A stretch of 64,000 nt of DNA from assembly GCF_900114035.1 (NCBI RefSeq), contig NZ_FORP01000001.1:620001-684000 (forward strand), written 5' to 3'. This document shows positions 1 through 9,797 of this stretch, piece by piece. The notes beneath the pieces were generated by a model. The model ran no database searches. It was not told where the DNA came from and saw nothing but the letters and a program-made list of their open reading frames with translations. How positions within the stretch are numbered: the first letter of the stretch is position 1; each line of letters begins with the position of its first letter. The translations under genes and the position numbers were made by a program. The DNA comes from Amycolatopsis sacchari. GTDB lineage: Bacteria > Actinomycetota > Actinomycetes > Mycobacteriales > Pseudonocardiaceae.

Positions 1-1580
1 GCCGTGATGAGGCCGTTCTCGTTGTCGAGCAGGAGCCTGGTGCCCGAGGAGTGCACGAGCTCGGCGGGGACGCCGTCCGCGCCGGGCAGGATGTCGATGC
101 GGTTGCCGTCGCCGTCGATGATTGTGCGGAGCGGGTGGACGCCGTCCGGGGACGCCTCGAAGAACAGCGTCCGCTGCTCGTCGGGGTGCTCGACGAGGTA
201 GCCGTCCTCGACCGCGCGCAGCGGACGGGCCGGCCCGCCGTCCGGGAGCACGGGCGATCCCATCGGGACGGGGTAGCGCTGGATGCTGCCGTCGGCGAGC
301 GCGACGTGCAGCCCGTCTTCGGCGACCTCGAGCCGCTGGTCCACAGTGGACGCCCAGGAGGGGCCGAAGAAGCGCCCGGCGCGGTAGGAGGAGATGTGCG
401 CGCGGGAGAACTCCAGCGGCAGGGCACCGTCGACCCGCAGATCGGTCTGGGTCAGCATCATCCAGCCGGTCGCGACGTCGATCGGGTCACCGCAGTCGGG
501 GCGTTTCTCGACCGGTTTCTTGTTCTCGTTGAGGTTCTGGTTGTTTTCGCTGAGGCTCTTCGAGTTGTCGCCGTTTTTGCCGGTGCCGGCCGGGTTCGTG
601 TTGCCGTTGCTCCCGGGGTTGCCCCGCGTGGTGTTGCCGTTGCCGTTCGACGCGCTGGAGGTGTCCGTGGCGTCGGTGTCGCCCTTGGAGCCGGAGCCGG
701 TGCCCTCGCTGCTGCCGCCCTTCCCGCCCGGGGGTGGCGCGGAATCGGTGGTGCTGGACGGCGTTGTCGCGCCGCTCTTCGAGGTGCCGCCGAGGTCGCT
801 GGGCTTGCCGGGGGTGGTCTTGCTGCCCGGCTTGAGGTTCCGGAACGCCTTGCCGGCGTTCCCGAACATCTCGCTCGCCTGCTTGAGCAGCTTCCCCAGC
901 GCCTGCAACGCCTTGACGACCCGCTTGGTCAGGTCGGCGATCTTGGACGCGACCTTCGCGACGGCGGCGACGACCTGCGGCACGACCCACGCCGAGGCGA
1001 TGCCGAGGGTGAACAGCACCTGCAGCGCCCAGCTGATCAGGTGCCCGATGAGCTCGGCGATGATGTCGCGCACCAGTGACCGCACCGCGGCGACGACCTC
1101 GCCCGCGGTCTTGATGCCCGAGGAAGCGCCGTCCGCGCCCTTCTCCGCCGCCTCCAGCAGGTTCCCGGTGTCCGCCGCCCGTGCGCGGTAGCTGTCGGCC
1201 GCCGGCCCGGTCCACGACTGGAGGTCGGCGTCGACGGCGTTCTTCAGCTCGGTCTGGATGTCCCCGAGCTCCTTGGCGACGTTGGCCCAGGTCTCGGAGT
1301 GCGCCGTGATCTTGTCGGGGTTGCCGGCGAGCGCGTCGAGCGCTTCCTTGAGCGGGCCGACGTGCTCCATCAGCCAGCCGACGCCTGCGGCGAGGATGGC
1401 GCCGAACGGGTCCATCGCCATGGACAGCGCGTCGAGTGCGGTGCCCACCGCGCCGAGCGCCACCGCGGCCCAGTCCCCGCTCTTGATCGCGTTGTCCAGG
1501 TCGAAGGCCGTCTCCAGTATCGAGACACCGGAGTAGGCCTTCGTCGAACTCTGCTCCTGCGCCACCAGCGGGTTGCTCAC
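1..1580 (-). CDS. WXG100 / DUF6531 Rhs-like polymorphic toxin, N-terminal part
   Basis: The reading frame opens with GTG at 1580 and stays open for 526 codons to the left edge, so the C-terminus is missing. Residues 1-160 form an alpha-helical WXG100-like region with the W-T-G turn near residue 123, followed by a hydrophobic stretch around residues 165-205. Then comes a low-complexity Gly/Ser/Thr/Asn linker, and from about residue 362 the DUF6531 opening (DCGDPIDVATGWMM) that precedes Rhs/YD repeats in secreted polymorphic toxins. Family knowledge: such proteins leave by a type VII-like route, and the extreme C-terminus is a variable toxin domain followed by an immunity gene. Neither is in the window, so the toxic activity cannot be named. 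The ribosome site is weak; a 17-codon frame ends in GTGA overlapping this start. Confidence 0.82.
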   Translation of the reverse strand, partial: MSNPLVAQEQSSTKAYSGVSILETAFDLDNAIKSGDWAAVALGAVGTALDALSMAMDPFGAILAAGVGWLMEHVGPLKEALDALAGNPDKITAHSETWANVAKELGDIQTELKNAVDADLQSWTGPAADSYRARAADTGNLLEAAEKGADGASSGIKTAGEVVAAVRSLVRDIIAELIGHLISWALQVLFTLGIASAWVVPQVVAAVAKVASKIADLTKRVVKALQALGKLLKQASEMFGNAGKAFRNLKPGSKTTPGKPSDLGGTSKSGATTPSSTTDSAPPPGGKGGSSEGTGSGSKGDTDATDTSSASNGNGNTTRGNPGSNGNTNPAGTGKNGDNSKSLSENNQNLNENKKPVEKRPDCGDPIDVATGWMMLTQTDLRVDGALPLEFSRAHISSYRAGRFFGPSWASTVDQRLEVAEDGLHVALADGSIQRYPVPMGSPVLPDGGPARPLRAVEDGYLVEHPDEQRTLFFEASPDGVHPLRTIIDGDGNRIDILPGADGVPAELVHSSGTRLLLDNENGLIT

Positions 1581-1718
1581 GCGACTACCACGTCCTCTTC
1601 TGTCCCCCCGGCCCTCGCCGGTCGCGCCATTCGACGACGAAAATCTCGCACCGTTGCGTCAGGGGGCCGATGTTGCCCGAAGAGGTCGGTGACACTGCCC
1701 GTTCGCCCCCCGGCGCCC

Positions 1719-4106
<2,388 letters not shown>

Positions 4107-4108
4107 CG

Positions 4109-4519
4109 TCAGCGAAGCTCCTGGATTCGGATCATGTTGCCGGCGGGGTCGCGGAAGGCGCAGTCGCGGACGCCGTAGGGCTGGTCGACCGGTTCCTGCA
4201 CCACCTCGGCGTCGGCGGCCTGCAGCCGCTCGAAGACGCTGTCGAGGTCCTTGGTGGCGAGGTTGATGCTGGCGTAGGTGCCCTTGGCCATCATCTCGGT
4301 GACGGTGCGGCGTTCGTCGTCGGTGATGCCGGGGGTGGCCTCCGGCGGGAACAGCACGATGGAGACGTCGGGCTGGGCGGGCGGGCCGACGGTGATCCAG
4401 TGCAGTCCGTTGTAGCCGACGTCGTTGCGCACCTCGAAACCGAGGATGTCGCGGTAGAACTTCGTGGCGGCTTCGGGGTCGTTCTGCGGCAGGTAGCTCG
4501 CGTGAATGGTGATGTCCAT
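4109..4519 (-). CDS. VOC (glyoxalase/bleomycin-resistance fold) family protein
   Basis: The 136-residue product starts MDITIHASYLPQND, with one VOC module: an N-terminal HASYLP beta strand, FYRDILGFEV and a closing CAFRDPAGNMIRIQEL strand. I chose ATG 4519 because the frame upstream lies inside the AraC gene, whose stop is at 4525. Members of this fold either bind a metal for catalysis or sequester drugs. Clear metal ligands are only partly visible (H8, the terminal E), so the reaction is unknown. It sits 5 nt after the AraC-type regulator and 2 nt before the UvrA-like ATPase, which suggests a drug-response operon where this protein binds or modifies the compound. That role is inference. Confidence 0.85.
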   Translation of the reverse strand: MDITIHASYLPQNDPEAATKFYRDILGFEVRNDVGYNGLHWITVGPPAQPDVSIVLFPPEATPGITDDERRTVTEMMAKGTYASINLATKDLDSVFERLQAADAEVVQEPVDQPYGVRDCAFRDPAGNMIRIQELR

Positions 4520-4524
4520 GGCGG

Positions 4525-4959
4525 TCACGCTAGCTTCGGGGCGCGCGCGGGCGCTTCTCGATTCCTGATCGGTCTGGTGACCTGCTTGGCGACGCACGCG
4601 GGCATCCCCTCGGTCTCCCCGGCGGCCTCGCGGCGGTAGGCGCTGGGCGACATCCCGACCAGTTCGGTGAAGCGGGTGCTGAAGGTGCCCAGCGAGGAAC
4701 AGCCGACCTCGAAGCAGACCTCGGTGACGCTCAGGTCCCCCCGGCGGAGGAGGGCCATGGCGCGCTCGATGCGCCGCGTCATGAGGTAGGAGTACGGCGA
4801 TTCGCCGTAGGCGCGCTTGAACTCGCGGCTGAGGTGCCCGGCTGACATGTGCACGCCGCGGGCGAGGGCCTCGACGTCCAGCGGCTGCGCGTACTCCCGG
4901 TCGATCCGGTCGCGCACACGGCGCAGCCGCGCGAGGTCCTGCAGGGAACTACTGGTCAC
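4525..4959 (-). CDS. AraC-family transcriptional regulator (single DNA-binding domain)
   Basis: The protein is 144 residues and consists almost wholly of the AraC double helix-turn-helix: ALARGVHMSAGHLSREFKRAYGESPYSYLMTRRIERAMALL, then VTEVCFEVGCSSLGTFSTRF with the closing GMSPSAYRR motif. (Fragments are quoted in parts; the domain spans about residues 20-115.) There is no ligand-binding domain, as in the short MarA/SoxS-like class. It is the first gene of a three-gene minus-strand operon with a VOC protein and a UvrA-like ATPase, so it probably activates that operon. The basic tail after residue 115 has no recognisable feature. Confidence 0.88.
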   Translation of the reverse strand: MTSSSLQDLARLRRVRDRIDREYAQPLDVEALARGVHMSAGHLSREFKRAYGESPYSYLMTRRIERAMALLRRGDLSVTEVCFEVGCSSLGTFSTRFTELVGMSPSAYRREAAGETEGMPACVAKQVTRPIRNREAPARAPKLA

Positions 4960-4995
4960 GTGCGCGATCGTGCCATATCGGACAGCCGGAGGGGC

Positions 4996-5358
4996 TCACC
5001 GCAGGCGTTCCAGTTCCCGCGCCGAGGAGGCCAGTTCGAGTGCCATGCGGCGCAGTTCGTCGGCGGCGGCACCGTCGTCGGCGGCCGTGGCGACGTCCTC
5101 GGCGGCGCAGCGGAGCTGGAAGAGCCTGTCCTGCAACGCGGCGAGTTCGGCGTCGGAGAGCACGACGGCGTCCTCGGGCAGGCCGCTGCGCTGCAGTGCC
5201 GTGCGCCGCTCGTAGGCGCGCTGGCGGCAGGACTGGCCGCAGTAGCGCCGGCGGCGGCCCTTCGCCGTGGTCTGCTCGAGGCGCCGCCCGCACCAGCCGC
5301 AGTGCAGGGGTGCGGTGTTGCGGGGGATGCCAGCCAGCAGGTCGACGGTCTCGCTCAC
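4996..5358 (-). CDS. Small zinc-ribbon protein of unknown function
   Basis: The product is about 120 residues if GTG 5358 (VSETVDLLAGIPR) is the start; upstream ATG choices would overlap the divergent GDPD gene more. It carries a CGWCGRRLEQ...RRYCGQSCRQRAYERR pattern. That is two Cys pairs separated by about 15 residues, a treble-clef/zinc-ribbon layout, followed by a helical, Ala/Glu-rich C-terminal half that could form a coiled coil. I do not recognise a named family. Short actinobacterial proteins of this type are common beside unrelated genes, so context adds little. It is divergent from the GDPD gene with only 67 bp between starts. Confidence 0.7.
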   Translation of the reverse strand: MSETVDLLAGIPRNTAPLHCGWCGRRLEQTTAKGRRRRYCGQSCRQRAYERRTALQRSGLPEDAVVLSDAELAALQDRLFQLRCAAEDVATAADDGAAADELRRMALELASSARELERLR

Positions 5359-5425
5359 GTGCCAGACCCTAACCGGCCACCGGAAGCTCATGCCCCGGCC
5401 ACGCCGATGCAGCACACTGGGACGG

Positions 5426-6202
5426 GTGCGCAGCGCTCACCCGTACCTCGCCGGCCCCTTCCCCCGGGCGTTCGTCCACCGCGGCTGGCACCTGGACGAC
5501 CTCGACGGCATGGAGAACTCGCTGTCGTCGTTCCGGCGCGCGGTGGCCGAGGGCTTCCAGTACATCGAAACCGACGTGCACGCCACGTCCGACGGCGTGG
5601 TCGTCGTGCACCACGACGCGGTGCTGGACCGCACGACCGACGGCCGTGGCGCGATCGCCGCGCAGCCGTGGTCGGTGGTCAAGCGCGCGAAGATCGGCGG
5701 CCGCGAACCCGTGTCCCGGCTGGAGGACGTGCTCGAGGAGCTGCCCGAGGCGCGGTTCAACATCGACGTGAAGGCCAACAGCGCGGTCGTGCCGTTCGTC
5801 AGCGCCGTCGAGCGGCTCGGCGCGGCGGACCGGGTGGCGGCCGCGTCGTTCTCCGATGCCCGGCTCGCCCGCATCCGCAGGCTCGCCGGGCCGAAGCTGA
5901 TCACCTCCATGGGGCCGCGTTCGGTGGCCGTGCTGTGGGCGAACGGCTGGGCGCCGTGGCTGCGGCTGGGCCGGTTGTGCCGGGGCGCGATGGCGCAGGT
6001 GCCGGTGCGGCAGGCCGCGCTGACGGTGGTCGACCGCTCGTTCCTGCGCAGCGCCGCGAAGGCCGGGGTCGAGGTGCACACGTGGACGATCGACGACCCG
6101 GCGGAGATGCGGCGGCTGCTGGACCTCGGGGTGGACGGCATCGTCAGCGACCGGCCCGACCTGCTGCGTGAGGTGCTGCGCGAACGCGGCGAGTGGCGTT
6201 AG
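5426..6202 (+). CDS. Glycerophosphodiester phosphodiesterase
   Basis: The enzyme hydrolyses glycerophosphodiesters from phospholipid turnover to glycerol-3-phosphate and an alcohol. The GDPD signature is intact: VHRGWH near the N-terminus, ENSLSSFRRAV, ETDVHATSDGVVVVHHD, RLEDVLEEL and FNIDVK. The C-terminal barrel ends in VEVHTWTIDDPAEMRRLLDLGVDGIVSDRPD. These supply the catalytic His pair and the metal-binding Glu/Asp residues. With GTG 5426 as start the protein has 258 residues, the normal size for the cytoplasmic family, and no signal peptide. Frames further upstream run over the divergent zinc-ribbon gene and look non-coding. It appears to be a single-gene unit. Confidence 0.9.
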   Translation: MRSAHPYLAGPFPRAFVHRGWHLDDLDGMENSLSSFRRAVAEGFQYIETDVHATSDGVVVVHHDAVLDRTTDGRGAIAAQPWSVVKRAKIGGREPVSRLEDVLEELPEARFNIDVKANSAVVPFVSAVERLGAADRVAAASFSDARLARIRRLAGPKLITSMGPRSVAVLWANGWAPWLRLGRLCRGAMAQVPVRQAALTVVDRSFLRSAAKAGVEVHTWTIDDPAEMRRLLDLGVDGIVSDRPDLLREVLRERGEWR

Positions 6203-7017
6203 CGGAACGCCTCCACGTTGGTGGCGGCCCAGTCGGCGAAGGCGCGTGGCGGCCGCCCGAGGAGGCGTTCGGCGTCCGCACTTACGGTCTGCTCGGCCTC
6301 GGACGGGCTGCCCAGAATCGCGAGCGTCGCCTCCACGACCGGTTCGGGCATGAACCGCAGCATGTGCTCCCGTGCCTCCTGCCTGCTCTGCTCGACGAAG
6401 CGCACCGGCTCGCCCAGTGCCTCGCCGATGGCCGCCGCCTGCTGACGGGGTGAGATCCGCGCCGGTCCGGTCAGCGTGTACACGGCGCCCGCGTGCCCGG
6501 GGTCGCGCAACGCCACAGCGGCGGCCGCGGCGATATCGGCCGGGTCGACCGCGGGCAGCGCGACATCGCCGAACGGGGCCACGACCGTCCGCTCAGTGCG
6601 GACCGAACCGGCCCACTGCAGTGCGTTGGAGGCGAAGTTCCCGGGCCGCAGGATCGTCCAGTCCAGGTCCGGCTGCCGGACCGCGTCCTCCAGGTGTGCG
6701 GGGTGACGGCCGGTGCCGACGCCCTGTGACGAGAGCAGGACCACCCGGCGGACTCCGGCGTTCCGCACCACGTCGACGACCTCGCCAAGGTCGCCGCGCG
6801 CCAGGAATTCGCCGGAGGTCAGCAGGAACACGGCGTCCGCGTCGTCGAGTGCGGGTTCGAGGGTGTGCGGCTCGGTCAGGTCGGCCTGGTGCGCCCGCAC
6901 CCCCGCGGGCTGCGGCGCCGCGTTGCGGGACACGGCGGTCACCTGCTCCCCCGCCGCCAGCAGCGCGCGGACCAGCGGCCGTCCCACGTTCCCGGTTGCG
7001 CCTGTCACCACGATCAT
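6199..7017 (-). CDS. NmrA-like NAD(P)-binding oxidoreductase
   Basis: The 272-residue protein begins MIVVTGATGNVGRPLVRALLA, an atypical short-chain dehydrogenase Rossmann motif (GxTGxxG). It continues with the NmrA/QOR2-like pattern LLSSQGVG and ILRPGNFASNAL, without the Tyr-x-x-x-Lys pair of classical SDRs. Family members act either as NADPH sensors or as quinone/NAD(P)H reductases. It is transcribed divergently from an HxlR regulator with 87 bp between the preferred starts. HxlR-reductase pairs of this type usually respond to electrophiles or quinones, so this is its likely target gene. It overlaps the end of the GDPD gene by 4 bp on the opposite strand. Confidence 0.87.
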   Translation of the reverse strand: MIVVTGATGNVGRPLVRALLAAGEQVTAVSRNAAPQPAGVRAHQADLTEPHTLEPALDDADAVFLLTSGEFLARGDLGEVVDVVRNAGVRRVVLLSSQGVGTGRHPAHLEDAVRQPDLDWTILRPGNFASNALQWAGSVRTERTVVAPFGDVALPAVDPADIAAAAAVALRDPGHAGAVYTLTGPARISPRQQAAAIGEALGEPVRFVEQSRQEAREHMLRFMPEPVVEATLAILGSPSEAEQTVSADAERLLGRPPRAFADWAATNVEAFR

Positions 7018-7075
7018 TCCGGTTTCCTCTCGTTCTCCCCTGGTGGTCGTGGCGACGCTACTGTCGTGGGGCTAG

Positions 7076-7085
7076 TAGGTACCTA
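7076..7085. promoter_or_regulatory. Palindrome in the HxlR/NmrA divergent promoter
   Basis: TAGGTACCTA is a perfect 10-bp palindrome midway between the two divergent genes. It is preceded by CTACT (7058-7062) and AGTAG (7074-7078) forming a second inverted pair. HxlR-family dimers bind short palindromes in this position, so an operator is likely, but the site is inferred only from symmetry and place. Confidence 0.45.
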
Positions 7086-7104
7086 GAGGAAAGTGAGGGC
7101 GTTC

Positions 7105-7485
7105 GTGACCGAGAACACGGTGAAGCCGGCACCGGAACAGGCCTGCCCGGTCTCGCCCGTGGTCGATCTCGTGTTCAGCCGGTGGACGACGCCGATCCTG
7201 TGGACGCTGCACGAATACGGGCGCCAGCGTTTCGTCGAGCTGGAACGCCGCATCGCCTCGATCACGCCCAAGGTGCTCACCCAGCGGTTGCGGCAGCTCG
7301 AGCGTGACGGGCTGGTGGTGCGCACCTACCACGCCGAGGTGCCACCGCGGGTGGAGTACGAGATCAGCGAGCTGGGCCGCAGCCTCGCCCCGCTGTTCGC
7401 GACGCTGGCGGAGTGGTCGGTGAACCTGGACGCGGTCGAGCGGGCCCGCGCGGACTACGACGCGAAGCAGCGGGTCCGGCGCTGA
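7105..7485 (+). CDS. HxlR-family winged-helix regulator
   Basis: The protein has the HxlR layout. CPVSPVVDLVFSRWTTPILWTL carries the family's near-N-terminal cysteine that often senses electrophiles. RQRFVELERRIASITPKVLTQRLRQLERDGLV is the recognition helix, and YEISELGRSLAPL is the wing and dimer helix. GTG 7105 (VTENTVKPAPEQ) is preferred because GAGGG lies 5-6 nt upstream. GTG 7093 in the same frame would sit only two bases from the AGAGGA sequence. It is divergent from the NmrA-like reductase, which it probably represses. The product is about 126 residues, normal for the family. Confidence 0.88.
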   Translation: MTENTVKPAPEQACPVSPVVDLVFSRWTTPILWTLHEYGRQRFVELERRIASITPKVLTQRLRQLERDGLVVRTYHAEVPPRVEYEISELGRSLAPLFATLAEWSVNLDAVERARADYDAKQRVRR

Positions 7486-7489
7486 CCGG

Positions 7490-8167
7490 TCAGCGGGGTG
7501 GTCTGCCGTTCCACGCGGCGTTCCACGTCTTCGGGCCGAGGCGGCCGGAGTCGTTGATGCCGTTGGCGCGCTGGAGGTCGAGCACGGCCTGCCTCGTCTT
7601 GTCGAGGTAGCAGCCGGTGCCGGTGAAGCCGTAGCCGAAGGCGTTCATGCGCAGCTGGAAGGTCTTGAGCGCGGGGGCGCAGTCACCGTAGGCGTAGACC
7701 ACGCCGGGCCACGCCGGTTTGCCCGCGGGTGCCGGGGCAGGCGCCGGGCGGCCGCCGCCACCGATGTAGGCGGACTCGGCGTAGGTGGGGACGCGCTTGC
7801 TGCGGGCGTCGGCGTCGTTGCGCAGGCCGAGCATGCCCGCGCACTCCCACGGCTGCCAGCCGCGCATCCGGTACAGGTAGAGCGCGCGGTAGTCCTGTTC
7901 GGCCGGGCTGGCGAGGTCCGGCCTGCCCTGGCCGCCGACGCTGCGCCAGGTGGGCAGGTCGAACTGGTAGGCGCCGTAGTAGCCGTTGCCGGTGTTGGTG
8001 GCGTAGCGGTTGCTGGACTCGCACATGCGCAGCTTGAGCCAGGTCGAGGCGGCGGGGTCGGCGGAGGCGGTGCTGCTCGCGACCAGCTGGAGGCCTGCCG
8101 CGACGAGTGCGACGAGCAGGAGTCGCACGAGGATGCGGGGCGCCCGTCTGAGCCGGTGGGTGATCAT
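7490..8167 (-). CDS. Secreted resuscitation-promoting-factor (Rpf) type muralytic enzyme
   Basis: The 225-residue product has a signal peptide (positive start, hydrophobic residues 13-30, ASADP cleavage region) followed by a transglycosylase-like Rpf domain. WLKLRMCESSNRY contains the catalytic Glu, and GNGYYGAYQFDLPTWRSVGG and the WQPWECAG ending are typical. After an Ala/Pro linker a C-terminal segment (residues about 150-225) resembles a peptidoglycan-binding module (VLDLQRANGI, LGPKTWNAAW). Such enzymes cleave peptidoglycan during growth and revival from dormancy. It ends 4 nt from the convergent HxlR gene. I searched its leader for the c-di-AMP riboswitch typical of actinobacterial rpf genes and did not find a convincing one. 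Confidence 0.9.
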   Translation of the reverse strand: MITHRLRRAPRILVRLLLVALVAAGLQLVASSTASADPAASTWLKLRMCESSNRYATNTGNGYYGAYQFDLPTWRSVGGQGRPDLASPAEQDYRALYLYRMRGWQPWECAGMLGLRNDADARSKRVPTYAESAYIGGGGRPAPAPAPAGKPAWPGVVYAYGDCAPALKTFQLRMNAFGYGFTGTGCYLDKTRQAVLDLQRANGINDSGRLGPKTWNAAWNGRPPR

Positions 8168-8379
8168 GCGAGCACACTAAATTCGCTGCTCAGGAGTCAC
8201 AACTTTCACAGGGAACCCAACAGCATCACACGCACCGACTGTTTACGCCCGCAGCGACACGCCGTTTTCATGCGAAAGGCCCGGTAGGAGCCCCGCGGCG
8301 CCGCGACGCGCGAGCCGGGGCGAGGTTGGGCCGCTCTCCCCCGATTCACCCGATCAAGGGAGCGCTAGGGTCGAGCGTC

Positions 8380-9123
8380 GTGACCTCGCTTTCCGACGAA
8401 GATCCCGACCCCACCGACGCGCTGTCCGCCGTGCCCGGCGCGGGCACGCGGCGCGCCCCCGACCGGGGGCTGCTGCGGTTCTGCTACGGGCCGATGGACT
8501 GCGGGAAGTCGACGCTGGCGCTGCAGATCGACCACAACCACGCGCGCCAGGGGCGGCGCGGGCTGCTGCTGGTGCGGCACGACCGGTCGGGCGCCCCGCA
8601 GATCACCAGCCGCATCGGCATCACCCGCCGGGCCATCGAGGTCGGCGCCGACACCGACGTGCGCCAGCTGGTCCGCCAGCAGTGGGTGGCGGGGCGGCAC
8701 GTGGACTACCTCGTGGTGGACGAGGCGCAGTTCCTCTCCCCCGTGCAGGTGGAGCAGCTGGCGGAGCTCGCCGACGAGGTGCGCATCGACGTGTACTGCT
8801 TCGGCATCGCCACCGACTTCCGCAGCCGCCTGTTCCCCGGTGCGCGGCGCCTGTTCGAGCTCGCCGACGAGCTGCAGCCCGTGCAGGTGGACGTGTTGTG
8901 CTGGTGCGGCGCGCCGGGCCGGTTCAACGCCCGCGTGCGGGACGGCGAGGTGCTGCGCGAGGGCGACACCGTGGTGGTCGCCGATGTGGTTGAAAACGCA
9001 ATCTCATCACCGGCGCAGACCGATTTCGCTACTTTGCGTTACCAGGTACTGTGCCGCCGCCACTTCCGTCTCGGGGACCTCGGGCCGGGCGCGGGACAGC
9101 GGGGGCAGCTGCGCCTGACGTGA
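8380..9123 (+). CDS. tdk: Thymidine kinase (type II)
   Basis: This enzyme phosphorylates thymidine to dTMP with ATP in the salvage pathway. It shows the P-loop GPMDCGKSTLAL, the Walker B VDEAQFLSPVQVEQLAEL, and the C-terminal lasso with zinc-type cysteines (CWCGAPGRFNARV and CRRHF). With GTG 8380 the protein has about 247 residues. The first 40 residues are an acidic extension (DEDPDPTDA) not needed by the family, so a later start cannot be excluded. It stands alone, with 212 bp of divergent spacer to the Rpf gene and 248 bp before rbpA. Confidence 0.9.
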   Translation: MTSLSDEDPDPTDALSAVPGAGTRRAPDRGLLRFCYGPMDCGKSTLALQIDHNHARQGRRGLLLVRHDRSGAPQITSRIGITRRAIEVGADTDVRQLVRQQWVAGRHVDYLVVDEAQFLSPVQVEQLAELADEVRIDVYCFGIATDFRSRLFPGARRLFELADELQPVQVDVLCWCGAPGRFNARVRDGEVLREGDTVVVADVVENAISSPAQTDFATLRYQVLCRRHFRLGDLGPGAGQRGQLRLT

Positions 9124-9285
9124 CGCCGGAGGTACCGCAATTACCGCCAAGCGATAGCCCGACTGGGGGATAATCGCAGAAAGAACGGCCAAACCGCGTC
9201 ACTTAGCGAGGCGAACGGTGTCCCTGGGGTGGAAGCTGTTGTCGAGGGGTGAACACGCTCATCGTGAGCCACGACATGTTCCGCC

Positions 9286-9312
9286 GGGAATTCCCGGGCC
9301 GGACGAGTCGTT
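9286..9312 (+). promoter_or_regulatory. SigR/SigH-type promoter of rbpA
   Basis: GGGAAT at 9286-9291 is followed by exactly 18 bp and then GTT at 9310-9312, which matches the GGAAT-N18-GTT consensus of thiol-stress ECF sigma factors (SigR of Streptomyces, SigH of mycobacteria). The start of rbpA lies 59 bp downstream of GTT. rbpA belongs to the SigR regulon in Streptomyces coelicolor, so both the sequence and the gene agree. Confidence 0.72.
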
Positions 9313-9371
9313 GCATAGGGTGAGCATCACCCTGGCTCTCAAGGACCGGAGCCGACTGAAAGGACGTCATC

Positions 9372-9719
9372 ATGGCCGACCGTGTACTCCGTGGCAGCCG
9401 GCTGGGAGCGGTCAGCTACGAGACCGACCGGAACCACGACCTCGCGCCGCGCCGCACGGTGCGGTACGCCTGCCCGAAGAACCACGAGTTCGAGGTGCCC
9501 TTCTCCGACGACGCGGAGATCCCGACCGTGTGGGAGTGCCGCCTGCACGGCAGCGAGTCCGAGATCGTCAACGGCGGGCAGCCCGAGCAGAAGAAGGTCA
9601 AGCCGCCGCGCACGCACTGGGACATGCTGCTCGAGCGGCGGTCGATCCCGGAACTCGAGGATCTGCTGAACGAGCGTCTGGCCGAGCTCAAGGGCCGCCG
9701 GACCTCCCGCTCGGCGTAG
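9372..9719 (+). CDS. rbpA: RNA polymerase-binding protein RbpA
   Basis: This 115-residue protein matches actinobacterial RbpA from end to end. It starts MADRVLRGSRLGAVSYETDRN, has a core RNAP-binding region with YACPKNHEFEVPF and WECRLHG (zinc-type Cys pair plus His), then the basic linker KKVKPPRTHWDML. The C-terminal sigma-interaction domain is LLERRSIPELEDLLNERLAELK. RbpA binds the beta subunit and the principal sigma factor, stabilises the open complex and gives some rifampicin tolerance. A ribosome site (GAAAGGA) precedes the ATG. A SigR-like promoter lies upstream and a strong bidirectional hairpin follows. Its position next to ppm/lnt repeats the rbpA-ppm1 neighbourhood of Mycobacterium tuberculosis. 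Confidence 0.97.
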   Translation: MADRVLRGSRLGAVSYETDRNHDLAPRRTVRYACPKNHEFEVPFSDDAEIPTVWECRLHGSESEIVNGGQPEQKKVKPPRTHWDMLLERRSIPELEDLLNERLAELKGRRTSRSA

Positions 9720-9750
9720 CTGGCTGAACCAGCCCACCACGAAGAACGAC

Positions 9751-9783
9751 AAGGCCCCCGCGTCCTCCCGCCGCGGGGGCCTT
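9751..9783. terminator. Bidirectional terminator between rbpA and ppm
   Basis: AAGGCCCCCGCG (9751-9762) and CGCGGGGGCCTT (9772-9783) form a perfect 12-bp stem with a 9-nt loop. The flanking A and T bases give a short U-tract in both directions. It lies between the convergent rbpA and polyprenol-mannose synthase genes, so it can end both transcripts. Confidence 0.88.
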
Positions 9784-9797
9784 GTTCGTGTCCGGGG

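Noticed and set aside
1581-1650. A 17-codon frame (MARPARAGG...) ending in GTGA that overlaps the toxin start.
   Set aside because: Too short to judge. It could be a leader for translational coupling, but there is no supporting ribosome site or conservation evidence.
8168-8379. Possible ydaO (c-di-AMP) riboswitch before the Rpf gene: GGGTGAATC on the minus strand at 8343-8351, at the right distance.
   Set aside because: The second conserved half (the CCGAACCCGACAGCTAACC-like block) is absent from the leader. One 9-base match alone is not enough.
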